Below, piece by piece: positions 49,506-57,551 of a DNA stretch of 64,000 nt; within the stretch, counting starts at the first letter, position 1, and each line of letters opens with the position of its first letter. The stretch lies in NCBI RefSeq assembly GCF_027568395.1, contig NZ_JANKZL010000006.1, forward strand, positions 124,001 to 188,000, written 5' to 3'. The notes beneath the pieces were generated by a model, which was given only the letters and a program-made list of their open reading frames with translations, was not told where the DNA came from and searched no databases. Origin of the DNA: Aminobacter sp. HY435. GTDB lineage: Bacteria > Pseudomonadota > Alphaproteobacteria > Rhizobiales > Rhizobiaceae. Made by a program: the position numbers and the translations under genes.

Positions 49506-49967
49506 CTACTTGACGATCTGGATGCTGGTGTTCGACGGCCCGAAGGTTTCGACCAGCTGGTAGAAGTCGGCGGCGTTGTCGGGATGCAGGCGCACGCAGC
49601 CGTGCGACGCAGGCCTGCCAAGCCGGCTGATCTGGTTCGTCGCATGCACCGCATAGCCGCCGTTGAAGAACACCGAATGCGGCATCGGCGCGTTGTCGTA
49701 TTTCCGCGAATACCACATCTCATGCATGCGGGTCGGCTTGAACGAGCCCTTCGGCGTGACGTAGCCGCGGCCGGCGGTCGACACCTTCCACACGAAGGCC
49801 GTGCGGCCGTCGATCATCACATGCATCTTCTGCTCGCCGATCGAAACGCGCGCAACGATCCTGTTGGCAGCACTCGCGCTCCCCTGCCCCGCGCCGATCA
49901 GCAGCGCCGCGCCCGTCACGGCAATCGCTGTCAGGTTGATCAGCCTTCTCTTCAGTTCAGTGTCCAT
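49506..49967 (-). CDS. L,D-transpeptidase (YkuD domain)
   Basis: This 153-residue enzyme crosslinks peptidoglycan or attaches proteins to it. It has a Sec signal peptide (about 1-32, ending ASA) and a YkuD domain with the His and Cys catalytic block H-x15-SHGCVRLH near the C-terminus. The ATG at 49967 (MDTELKRR) follows GAGGGG; longer frames are not supported. Rhizobial genomes carry many paralogues. It is short but complete. Confidence 0.92.
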   Translation of the reverse strand: MDTELKRRLINLTAIAVTGAALLIGAGQGSASAANRIVARVSIGEQKMHVMIDGRTAFVWKVSTAGRGYVTPKGSFKPTRMHEMWYSRKYDNAPMPHSVFFNGGYAVHATNQISRLGRPASHGCVRLHPDNAADFYQLVETFGPSNTSIQIVK

Positions 49968-50009
49968 CACGTCCCCTCTGCGCCAGCCACGCCGGCAATA
50001 CGTTTGCAA

Positions 50010-50352
50010 TGGACGCCTTTCTGGCAGCGCTCTGTTTCAGCAAAATTTCGTTTAGCTAGTAATATTGTTTCATATAAGTTTCTAAAATACCGCGTCCATT
50101 TTCGGATGACCCACCTTCAACAAGACGCTGTCCTCCCCTTTCCGCCCCGCCCGCTGCAAGCCTTACCTTCGGCAGATCGCATGTCCGGCCTCCTCGCGAA
50201 CGAGGAATACCGTTGAAATTTCGACCCTTGCCGCAGCGGGCCTGGCAACGGCAATGAAACATTAGGTTTCAGCGAGCAGCCTTCGGCGGCATCTTCCTGA
50301 TACAGCCACGCCTCACATTCGGCCCCGACGAAACGAATGTTGCGAAGGCAGC
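50010..50352. other. Gene-free stretch upstream of the L,D-transpeptidase gene
   Basis: This region is AT-rich near 50040-50090 (GTAATATTGTTTCATATAAG), a likely promoter zone for the leftward gene. Short frames are not supported. Confidence 0.55.
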
Positions 50353-50595
50353 ATGGGCACTGGACGGTCGACAGCAACTTGGTTCCTGAGGGTGGGCGTC
50401 GCTACGGCGATTCTGTCAGGAATTGGAGTTCTTGCCGACCCGGGCAGCGCCGTAGCTGCGGATTTGTTGCCGGTACAGGGCAGTGTCCCGGCAACCCGCT
50501 CCTTGCAGGCATTCCTGACAGCCGTGTTCGTCACCACTCTGTACATCCGCCAGGTCCATGGGCGTGGGTGCCCGGCACAAACCGGGCGGCGGTGA
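50353..50595 (+). CDS. Possible small exported protein
   Basis: An 80-residue frame with a plausible signal peptide (hydrophobic stretch about 10-28, cleavage near AVA-AD at residues 33-36) and a second hydrophobic stretch (about 52-64). GAAGG lies five bases before the ATG. No family is recognised. It overlaps other frames, so coding is uncertain. Confidence 0.35.
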   Translation: MGTGRSTATWFLRVGVATAILSGIGVLADPGSAVAADLLPVQGSVPATRSLQAFLTAVFVTTLYIRQVHGRGCPAQTGRR

Positions 50596-50738
50596 ACAGA
50601 ACCCCGCGCGTTGATCGCTGCGGGACCGGGAACCCGCACCGTCTATGGCAGGTCAGACGGTGCGGGTATCTCGGATTGCTCGATTGAATGCGCAGTCGCA
50701 TTTGTGTGGACCCCGAGACGGGAACAGGGCCAACCAGG

Positions 50739-50891
50739 ATGAAGACAAAGCTCGCAGCATCGGTGCTTTCGGCACTGCTTTACGCCCAGGGACTTCTGGG
50801 CTTCGCAGGCGTGGCAACCATCCTCCTCAAGGACCGGGCGCATGCCGCGGTCCTTGTCGACACGACGGTCGTATCCGCACCGGCGCGCTGA
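50739..50891 (+). CDS. Possible small exported peptide
   Basis: A 50-residue frame begins MKTKLAASVLSALLYAQGLL, a good signal peptide or anchor, and ends in a short polar tail after a possible cleavage site AHA. Third-position GC is high. The ribosome-binding site is weak. It ends just before the convergent response regulator. No family is recognised. Confidence 0.4.
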   Translation: MKTKLAASVLSALLYAQGLLGFAGVATILLKDRAHAAVLVDTTVVSAPAR

Positions 50892-50913
50892 AACCTTGAA
50901 CGCCGCAACGCCC

Positions 50914-51621
50914 TCAGTTCTGGCTATCGGCCTCCGGGCTGGCCGGCTTCGTCGGCGGGTCGAACCGATAGCCCGAGCCGCGAATGGTGGTGATGCTGTC
51001 CGTGTCCAGCTTGCGGCGCAGGCGTACGATGCGGGAATCGATCGAGCGGTCGAAGGCGTCGGCGCTCTCCGCTGGCGCAGCAGCCATGATGTCGTCGCGC
51101 GTCAGCACCTTGCGCGGCTGCGACAGGAACAGCTTGAGCAGTGCGATCTGGCCCGGCGACAGCTGCTCCTCCTCGCCGGTTGCATGCATGACCAGCGCCG
51201 AGCGCAGGTCGACCGTCGAGTTCTCCAGCACGACCAGCTCCTGCGTGCCGCGTCCCCGGCGTGCGAGAAGGCCGCCGATGCGCGCGGCGAGTTCCCGCAC
51301 GTTCAGCGGGCTCTCCACGACATCGGCGGCCCCCAGTTCAAGCGCCAGCACCTTGTCGACCAGTTCGCCCGGCCGGCAGATCAGGATGAACGCGGGTCCG
51401 CTTTCGCCGCCGAAGCTGCGCAGCAGGTCGCGGCCTTCGGCTGGCGTCAGGCCGTCACCCACCACCACGACGTCGATGCCTTTGGCCGAAAGCAGCGACT
51501 CGGCCTCCCAAAGCCGCCGCGCGGTGCGCACGTCATGCCCGCGCCGGTCAAGGTGATCGGTGAGCTCGGAGGCGACGACCTCCGCTATGGCAACAAGGGT
51601 TACGACAGATCTTCCAGCCAT
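50914..51621 (-). CDS. OmpR-family regulator with degenerate receiver domain
   Basis: This 235-residue protein has a C-terminal winged-helix DNA-binding domain (about 130-230, ending with IRGSGYRFDPP) but a receiver-like N-terminus that lacks the phosphorylation machinery. The acceptor Asp position is G55 (with D56 beside it), the acidic pair is replaced by A13-E14, and the conserved Lys is Ser in VVESPLNV. It would therefore act without phosphorylation, or by a different signal. The start is uncertain: ATG 51621 is chosen, but an in-frame GTG at 51750 would add 43 residues. It is transcribed away from a typical response regulator and hybrid kinase. Confidence 0.8.
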   Translation of the reverse strand: MAGRSVVTLVAIAEVVASELTDHLDRRGHDVRTARRLWEAESLLSAKGIDVVVVGDGLTPAEGRDLLRSFGGESGPAFILICRPGELVDKVLALELGAADVVESPLNVRELAARIGGLLARRGRGTQELVVLENSTVDLRSALVMHATGEEEQLSPGQIALLKLFLSQPRKVLTRDDIMAAAPAESADAFDRSIDSRIVRLRRKLDTDSITTIRGSGYRFDPPTKPASPEADSQN

Positions 51622-51820
51622 CAATCTATCCGCATTGTCTGTGACAGCGCCGTCAATGCCTGCCGCAACGGCCAGATCGGCGTCTTCAGAGGCAAAAAGA
51701 TGCCGCGCGACGCGCTTGGCCGGGGATGGGTCCCCAGTCGTCGCATCCACAGCCTCAAATCGCCCCTAACGAGGCAGAACGCCATTGGCAACTGCCCACC
51801 TGAAATGATCGCTGGACATC

Positions 51821-52600
51821 ATGTTTATACCCAATCTACTTTCCGCCGGTAGCGGAGGCGAGACCAAACTGCGAGCCCGAATAGTTATTGTCGAAGACGA
51901 GCCCGACTTGCGGGACGCCGTCGCCGAGTATCTCGGCGCGAACGGTTTCGACGTGACTGCACTCGAGAGCGCCGCCGCCCTGCGTGCGCTCATCGAAACC
52001 GAATCTTTCCACCTTGCCATTCTCGACATCGCCATGCCCGGCGAAGACGGCCTGTCGCTCGGCCGCTGGCTACGATCCAGGATACCCATCGGCATCATCT
52101 ACGCCACCGCCGCGGGCACTGCGCTCGACCGCATCGTCGGTCTCGAGATCGGTGCCGACGACTACATGGTCAAACCTTACGAGTTGCGCGAGTTGCTGGC
52201 TCGCGTGCGCAGCGTCATTCGCCGCGTGCCGCAGCCCGACAGCCTCCGCCAATCGCTCGTCTCCAGCCAACCGCAGCGCCGCACCATAGGCTTCGGCTCC
52301 TTCCTGGCCGATCTCGACGGACGCCTGGTCACGGGCGGAAGCGGCGCGATCATCGACATGGCCAAGAGCGAGTTCGACATGCTCGAGGTCTTCCTGACCC
52401 GACCCAACCGCCTGCTCAGCCGCGCCACCATCTCGGAAGCCATCGGCTTCGCCGAGGATCCCGAATCCTCGCGCGCCGTCGATATCCGCATCATGCGGCT
52501 GAGAAAGAAGATCGAGGACGACCCGGCGAACCCGAGATTTCTGCGCACCGTTCGCGGAGAAGGCTACATCTTCTCCTTGCCCGGCAGCGAAGGCTACTGA
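51821..52600 (+). CDS. OmpR-family response regulator
   Basis: The 259-residue regulator has a complete receiver: acidic pocket E25-D26, phosphoacceptor D69 (AILDIAMPGEDG), Lys in DYMVKPYEL, and a C-terminal winged helix (about 155-255, TVRGEGYIF). It sits 26 bases before a hybrid histidine kinase gene, its probable partner. Its divergent neighbour encodes a degenerate regulator. Confidence 0.92.
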   Translation: MFIPNLLSAGSGGETKLRARIVIVEDEPDLRDAVAEYLGANGFDVTALESAAALRALIETESFHLAILDIAMPGEDGLSLGRWLRSRIPIGIIYATAAGTALDRIVGLEIGADDYMVKPYELRELLARVRSVIRRVPQPDSLRQSLVSSQPQRRTIGFGSFLADLDGRLVTGGSGAIIDMAKSEFDMLEVFLTRPNRLLSRATISEAIGFAEDPESSRAVDIRIMRLRKKIEDDPANPRFLRTVRGEGYIFSLPGSEGY

Positions 52601-52626
52601 CGCCTCCGGCCTCGCAGGAAACCGCA

Positions 52627-54711
52627 ATGGCTTTGTTGACCGCTTCACGAACCGACATCCAGTCGGGCACGCCGAGCCCCACCGTGGTGGCGGGGCAGAT
52701 CGTGCGCCGGCTGCGTCAGGCCCAGGATTGGCAGATCGAGATCGATCATATCCTGGAGGTCTTCGCGCGCGGATTTGGCGGCCACCGAACCATCTTGTTC
52801 AGGCTACGCGACGTGCCCGGCCAGGGCTTCGCCCAGTCCATCGCAGCCTACTGGGTCGACCCGGCGGTCGACGAAATCGCCGCGGCGCCGACGACCATCA
52901 ATCAGACGATCGTCGATTCCGATCCATTGCTCGGGAGGCTGGCCGAAGAAGGCCGGCAGGGCAAGATCTTTGCCGGCCATACCCGCGACCTGAGCGGCTT
53001 CTTGCGCAGCGACTTCGAAAACCAGCACATCAAGTCGTTCCTGTCGGTTTCGGTGTCGGCGCACGGCCATCTGTGGGGAACTCTTGCCGTCAACGATTGC
53101 GTCGTCGAGCGCAATTGGACCGACGATGAGATTGCTGCTCTCGAGATCATTGCAGCAGCCTTGGGCGACGCCATCGAACGCTCGCTTTCAGAATATCATG
53201 TCAGCGAAATCATTCGCCGAACCATGCTGCAATCGTCACTCGATGCCATCATGGTGGTCGACGAGACCGGTTCGATCATCGAGTTTAACCCGGCGGCCGA
53301 GAAGATGTACGGCTGGACCCGTGACCAGATCCTCGGCAAGGACCTGCTCGATACGGTCATCCCGTCCTATTACCGCAAGGGTTTCAACAATGGCGCCGAA
53401 TACATGGTCGGTCGCGGCGCCCCCATGGTCGGCCAGCGCATGGAGACCGTGACGCAGAACGCCGCCGGCGAAATCATCCCGATCGAACTCACCGCGAACG
53501 AGATGCGGCTGGCCGATCGCCGGCTGATCTTCGGTTCGATCCGCGACCTCAGGGAAAAACACCGCGCCGAAGAAGAGATCAATCGCCAACGCGAGAAGCT
53601 GCACCAGAACGAGAAGATGGCGGCTATGGGCTCGCTGCTTGCCGGGGTGTCGCACGAACTCAACAACCCGCTCGCAGTGGTCGTTGCGCAATCGACATTG
53701 CTGCACGAATTCGCGCCTGATGCCCAGACCAAGATCCGCGCCGAAAAGGTCCGCGCCGCAGCCGAGCGGTGCGGCCGCATCGTCAAGAGCTTCCTCGGCA
53801 TGGTGCGCCTGCACCCGACCTCGCGCTCCGAGACCGACCTCAATCAGGTCATCCGGGCAGCGCTTGAAGTCACGGCCTATGGCGCACGATCGAGCGGCAT
53901 CAGCATCGACACCGATTTCGCACCCGGCTCGCTGATGGTCCTGGCCGACGCCGACCACATGACGCAGGTGGCCGCCAATTTCCTGGTCAACAGCCAGCAC
54001 GCGCTCGCCGGCGCTTCCGGCGAGCGCACCATTCGGGTCAAGACGTTCCGCAACGACGACGGCACCGCAGGCTTCCAGGTCGAAGACAGCGGACCTGGCA
54101 TCGCCGAGAACATCCGCGACCGCGTCTTCGAGTCCTACTTCACCACCAAGCCGGTGGGAGTTGGCACCGGCATCGGACTTTCGATATCGAAATCGATTGT
54201 CGACAGGCACAATGGCAAGGTCTGGTTCGAACCTGTCGCGCCGACGGGCGCGCGTTTCATTGTGGAGTTGCCGCCGACAGGCATTGGCGAAGGCGCAGTC
54301 CTTGAAGCTGCTCCCAAGTCGAGTGGCTTGCGCCATGCCGTCATCATTGACGACGAACCCGATGTCGCCGGATCGCTTGCCGACATTCTTGAGCTGATGG
54401 GCGTCAAGTCGCGCATTGTCTCGACCTGGGATTCGGTTGCCGAAGCACTGGCCGGCCGGCCCGACATCATCTTTTCAGACCTTCGCATGCCGGACCGGAG
54501 CGGCATCACCATCTTCCGCGAGATCGTCGCCCAGGAGCCCGAGATGGCCCAGCGCTTCGTCCTCGTCACCGGTGATCTGATCGGCGCCAAGGCCGAACTC
54601 GAACAGCTGCCGCCGAACCTCAAGCCGCACATTCTGGAAAAGCCGTTCAGCACCTTCGACGTGCGCAGCGCGCTCAGCGCCGTCAGCGACCAGGTCGCCG
54701 AAAACGGCTGA
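52627..54711 (+). CDS. Hybrid sensor histidine kinase (GAF-PAS-HisKA-HATPase-REC)
   Basis: The 694-residue protein has an N-terminal GAF-like domain (about 25-190), a PAS domain (about 200-310, FNPAAEKMYGWTRDQILGK), a HisKA dimerisation domain with the phosphorylated H343 (GVSHELNNPL), a HATPase domain (DSGPGIAENI, GTGIGLSISKSIV) and a C-terminal receiver with D618 (IFSDLRMPD). No transmembrane helix is seen, so it senses a cytoplasmic signal. It forms an operon with the upstream response regulator. The intrinsic receiver suggests a phosphorelay. Confidence 0.93.
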   Translation: MALLTASRTDIQSGTPSPTVVAGQIVRRLRQAQDWQIEIDHILEVFARGFGGHRTILFRLRDVPGQGFAQSIAAYWVDPAVDEIAAAPTTINQTIVDSDPLLGRLAEEGRQGKIFAGHTRDLSGFLRSDFENQHIKSFLSVSVSAHGHLWGTLAVNDCVVERNWTDDEIAALEIIAAALGDAIERSLSEYHVSEIIRRTMLQSSLDAIMVVDETGSIIEFNPAAEKMYGWTRDQILGKDLLDTVIPSYYRKGFNNGAEYMVGRGAPMVGQRMETVTQNAAGEIIPIELTANEMRLADRRLIFGSIRDLREKHRAEEEINRQREKLHQNEKMAAMGSLLAGVSHELNNPLAVVVAQSTLLHEFAPDAQTKIRAEKVRAAAERCGRIVKSFLGMVRLHPTSRSETDLNQVIRAALEVTAYGARSSGISIDTDFAPGSLMVLADADHMTQVAANFLVNSQHALAGASGERTIRVKTFRNDDGTAGFQVEDSGPGIAENIRDRVFESYFTTKPVGVGTGIGLSISKSIVDRHNGKVWFEPVAPTGARFIVELPPTGIGEGAVLEAAPKSSGLRHAVIIDDEPDVAGSLADILELMGVKSRIVSTWDSVAEALAGRPDIIFSDLRMPDRSGITIFREIVAQEPEMAQRFVLVTGDLIGAKAELEQLPPNLKPHILEKPFSTFDVRSALSAVSDQVAENG

Positions 54712-54749
54712 GCCGTTTCACATCCTTCCCGCTTCGGTCGCGAAAGAAA

Positions 54750-54902
54750 CTCCGACGTCTTCGACCAATGGGGCCGGCTGTTCCATTGCCGCGCAATGCC
54801 CATCATCTCCGTCCAGCGCACCAGATTGGGATATTGCTTCACCGACCACGACCGCGGCGGCTTGACCACTTCCCTTGGGTGGCGGGCATGGGTCGAAGGC
54901 AT
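54750..54902 (-). pseudogene. Possible glutathione S-transferase C-terminal fragment
   Basis: One reading frame contains KQYPNLVRWTEMM followed by SRPHW, which resembles the C-terminal helix segment of GST-type proteins (YPNL-x-RW-x-x-M ... RP). No N-terminal half or start is present. It could be a decayed gene end; the likeness is short and may be chance. Confidence 0.3.
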
Positions 54903-54947
54903 CTCAAAACGCCCCCGAATGCAGCGCCTGCATCAAGGCGGGTGACG

Positions 54948-55721
54948 TCACTGCGCGGTGTAGCCTCCGTCGATCACCAGCTCGGTGCCGGTGACGAAAC
55001 CTGCTTCGTCCGAAGCGAGGTAGAGCACGCCATAGGCGACGTCGTCGGGCTCGCCGACCCGGCCCAGCGGCGTCAGCTCGACCGCCTTGTTGCCCTCGCC
55101 GCTCGCCGCCAGCTTGTCGAGTGCGCCCGACGACATCGGCGTGCGTATCCAGCCGGGACAGATCGAGTTGACACGGATGCCATAGCGCTCCCTCGCGCAG
55201 TGCAGCGCCGCCGACTTGGTGAACAGCTTGACCCCGCCCTTGCTCGCCACATAAGCCGCGGTCGAAGGGCTGCCGACAATCCCCATGGTCGACGAGAAGT
55301 TGACGATCGAGCCTCCCTTGCCGGTCTTGCGCATCGCCTCGATGGCGTATTTCGTTCCCAGGAAGACGCCTTCCATGTTCACCGCCATGACCTTGCGCCA
55401 GTCGTCGAGGCTGAGATCCTCCACACTGCCGAACGGCGCGCCGACACCAGCGTTGTTGACCAGGATATGGAGCCCTCCGAATACCTCGAGCGTCTGCGCA
55501 ACGACATGTTGCCAGCCGGCCTCCGACGTCACGTCATGTTCGACATAGAGGCTGCGCCCCCCGGCCACCTGAATGGCTGCGGCCACGTCGCGCCCTTTGT
55601 CGGCCTGCAGGTCGCAAATCACCACGGCCGCGCCTTCGCGCGCCAGGAGCCTGGCGCTTGCCTCGCCCATGCCGGAAGCCGCACCGGTGACGATTGCGAT
55701 TTTTCCTGCGACGCGACCCAT
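54948..55721 (-). CDS. Short-chain dehydrogenase/reductase
   Basis: The 257-residue NAD(P)-dependent oxidoreductase has TGAASGMGEA near residue 13, NNAG, the catalytic Ser in NFSST, YVASKGG, CPGWIRTPM and a C-terminal TGTELVIDGGYTAQ. Asp after the second strand (ICDL) suggests NAD preference. The ATG at 55721 has GAGAGGAG upstream. It is not obviously part of an operon. The substrate is unknown; similar proteins are annotated as 3-oxoacyl reductases or cyclopentanol dehydrogenases. Confidence 0.9.
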   Translation of the reverse strand: MGRVAGKIAIVTGAASGMGEASARLLAREGAAVVICDLQADKGRDVAAAIQVAGGRSLYVEHDVTSEAGWQHVVAQTLEVFGGLHILVNNAGVGAPFGSVEDLSLDDWRKVMAVNMEGVFLGTKYAIEAMRKTGKGGSIVNFSSTMGIVGSPSTAAYVASKGGVKLFTKSAALHCARERYGIRVNSICPGWIRTPMSSGALDKLAASGEGNKAVELTPLGRVGEPDDVAYGVLYLASDEAGFVTGTELVIDGGYTAQ

Positions 55722-55812
55722 GCCGGCTCCTCTCCGAAAGGAACGAACGTCGCGCCTGGGCGGCGGGTGCGGCATCGTCCCAAGGGACTAGCCCGGGCTT
55801 GCGCCTGCGCAC

Positions 55813-55846
55813 AAAAAAAGACCCCCGCAGCCGAAACCACGGGGGG
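55813..55846 (-). terminator. Intrinsic terminator
   Basis: On the minus strand CCCCCG and CGGGGG flank a 12-base loop and are followed by a TCTTTTTTT run. It lies past the stop of the small anchored protein gene at 55896-56306. Confidence 0.85.
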
Positions 55847-55895
55847 AGGTACGCGCTGGAGGATTTCGTGCGCGGCAGGGAACTTCAGGCTTCGC

Positions 55896-56306
55896 CTAGA
55901 AGATGTTGGGCGTCGTGCGCACCGGCTCGGCGCTGGCGATCAGCCGCACCTTGCGCGCCTCGCCCATGCCGGTTTCGCTGGCAATCGCTTCGAGGCAGAC
56001 CTCGCTTTCGGCGCCCCATGCCTGGCCCTGGCAAGCGATGTCGCTCTCCGACAGAGGCAGGCGATCGGTCTTTTCCGTCGTCCGCGTACCCTCGACCCGG
56101 TGCTGCGTCGAACCCATCGAAGCAAAGGCCGGCCCGCTGGACGGCATCAGCGCCATCGACGACAGCGACGCAAACACGAACACCGTGAACATCGCCATCG
56201 GATGTTCATTGGCGCGCTGGCGAAGCGCAAGACGCGGGCGGCGATAGATGCGCGAACGCGGCTGAAACTGGCGGTCGAATTCGGAAAGCTGCTTGGAGCC
56301 GTGCAT
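55896..56306 (-). CDS. Small single-anchor hypothetical protein
   Basis: No family is recognised. The 136-residue product has an Arg-rich N-terminus, one hydrophobic segment (about residues 36-60), then a polar exported part with two Cys. The ATG at 56306 has AAAAGG upstream; an ATG nine codons earlier lies almost on top of a possible CtrA box, so the shorter start is preferred. A strong terminator follows the gene. Potential CtrA control suggests cell-cycle or surface function. Confidence 0.65.
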   Translation of the reverse strand: MHGSKQLSEFDRQFQPRSRIYRRPRLALRQRANEHPMAMFTVFVFASLSSMALMPSSGPAFASMGSTQHRVEGTRTTEKTDRLPLSESDIACQGQAWGAESEVCLEAIASETGMGEARKVRLIASAEPVRTTPNIF

Positions 56307-56338
56307 CGGTAACGCCTTTTCGCTAAATTTCATTCCCT

Positions 56339-56354
56339 GTTAAATCGAACTTAA
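56339..56354 (-). promoter_or_regulatory. CtrA-like binding site
   Basis: On the minus strand the sequence TTAAGTTCGATTTAAC matches TTAA-N7-TTAAC, the CtrA full-site consensus. It lies about 33 bases upstream of the preferred start of the small anchored protein. Confidence 0.55.
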
Positions 56355-56564
56355 TCGCGCCACGTAACCGCCCGATGCTGATCAGGATACGCTAATGAAA
56401 CAAATACTGAAGCTCCAATAACGGTCAACATTTCTGTCATTACAGTCACAAAACTCACAAAAATCAGTCACGTCGCAGAGAGTCTTGTACCATTTCAGGA
56501 ATTCCAGCAGATGACGCTACGTAACAACTCGGGACCAAATTCGAACCAACTCGAACATAACGAA

Positions 56565-56594
56565 AGAGCCGATGCGGTTGCCCGCACCGGCTCT
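56565..56594 (-). terminator. Intrinsic terminator of the MhqOD-like operon
   Basis: AGAGCCGATGCGG (56565-56577) and CCGCACCGGCTCT (56582-56594) form a 13-bp stem with one wobble. On the minus strand it is followed by TTTCGTT. It lies 31 bases past the last gene of the operon. Confidence 0.85.
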
Positions 56595-56625
56595 CGTCCA
56601 CGTAAAATGTCGGCGCTTGGCGCTG

Positions 56626-56925
56626 TCAGCCGTTCAGCACGTCGGCCCATTCGGGGTGGCGGCGGAACTGCGCCGCCGCGAACGGGCACAGCGGGATGAT
56701 CTTCTTGCCTGCCGAGCGCGCGTCTTCCACTGCCCGGGTAACCAGCCTCAGTCCCGCGCCCTGTCCCCTGAACGCGTCAGGCACGCCGGTGTGGTCGATG
56801 ATCAGCAGGTGTTCGCCGACCTTGGTGAAGGTCATCTCCGCTTCGTCCCCGCTCGGCGCGCGGATGACATAACGGCCCTTGGTGCCGCGATCTTCGAGTT
56901 CGATGGCTGCAAGCTCTTCAGTCAC
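56626..56925 (-). CDS. YjdJ-type GNAT-like N-acetyltransferase
   Basis: This 99-residue protein is a small acetyltransferase-fold domain with the acetyl-CoA loop DAFRGQGAGLRLV (R/Q-x-x-G-x-G/A) and a C-terminal IPLCPFAAAQFRRHPEW that is characteristic of the short Yjdj/COG2388 group. It overlaps the esterase gene by four bases. Its role in the dioxygenase/esterase operon is unknown. Confidence 0.88.
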   Translation of the reverse strand: MTEELAAIELEDRGTKGRYVIRAPSGDEAEMTFTKVGEHLLIIDHTGVPDAFRGQGAGLRLVTRAVEDARSAGKKIIPLCPFAAAQFRRHPEWADVLNG

Positions 56926-57542
56926 TTCTCACGCTCCCCGCTGGCGAACAGATGCTTCACCGCTTCAATTTCGTTGGGTCGAACCTCGTGTCCGCCCTCA
57001 TGCCATTCCAGCCTGACATCAGCGCCGGCATCGCGCAAATAGGCGTCGAGACGACTCGTCAGCTCGGGTGGGCAGATCGGATCGCGCCGACCTGCGGTGA
57101 TCAGCACCCGCCGCCCCTCAAGGCTGCCATTGACCTCCGGCGCAAACGGAATCAGCGGATGCATCAGCGCCACGGCGTCGAAGGCATCGGCCGCTGCGAA
57201 CAACACGGAGGCCAGGATGTTGGCGCCGTTGGAATAGCCCAGCGCATAGACCGCGGACGGCTTGGCCGCCTCGACATGCGCCGTGACAAAGCCGGCCATC
57301 TTGGCCGTCGCCCGGGCGAGATCGTCCATATCGTAGACACCCTCGCCGGTGCGGCGGAAGAAGCGTGCCGCACCCATTTCCGACACGTCGCCGCGGGGCG
57401 ACACCACTGTTGCCCCCGGCACCAGCTCGCGGGCAAAGCCGAGCAGCTGGTTTTCATCGCCGCCGGTGCCGTGAAAGGCGAAGACCAGCGGTCCGCCGGG
57501 TTCCCCCGGCAGCACCTTGTGGATGTATGTGTCCTTGCTCAT
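56922..57542 (-). CDS. Alpha/beta hydrolase (carboxylesterase/MhqD-like)
   Basis: The 206-residue cytoplasmic hydrolase has the nucleophile elbow GYSNGA (Ser near residue 103), oxyanion segment FHGTGGDENQLL, Asp in GRRDPICP and the C-terminal catalytic His in EGGHEV. It matches the phospholipase/carboxylesterase family that includes MhqD of Bacillus subtilis, found with a ring-cleaving dioxygenase in quinone detoxification. It lies nine bases after the dioxygenase gene. Confidence 0.9.
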   Translation of the reverse strand: MSKDTYIHKVLPGEPGGPLVFAFHGTGGDENQLLGFARELVPGATVVSPRGDVSEMGAARFFRRTGEGVYDMDDLARATAKMAGFVTAHVEAAKPSAVYALGYSNGANILASVLFAAADAFDAVALMHPLIPFAPEVNGSLEGRRVLITAGRRDPICPPELTSRLDAYLRDAGADVRLEWHEGGHEVRPNEIEAVKHLFASGEREK

Positions 57543-57551
57543 CGTTTTTCC

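Noticed and set aside
54768-56312. 514-codon plus-strand frame spanning the SDR and small anchored protein
   Set aside because: Antisense to supported genes and spans a terminator; sequence is low-complexity.
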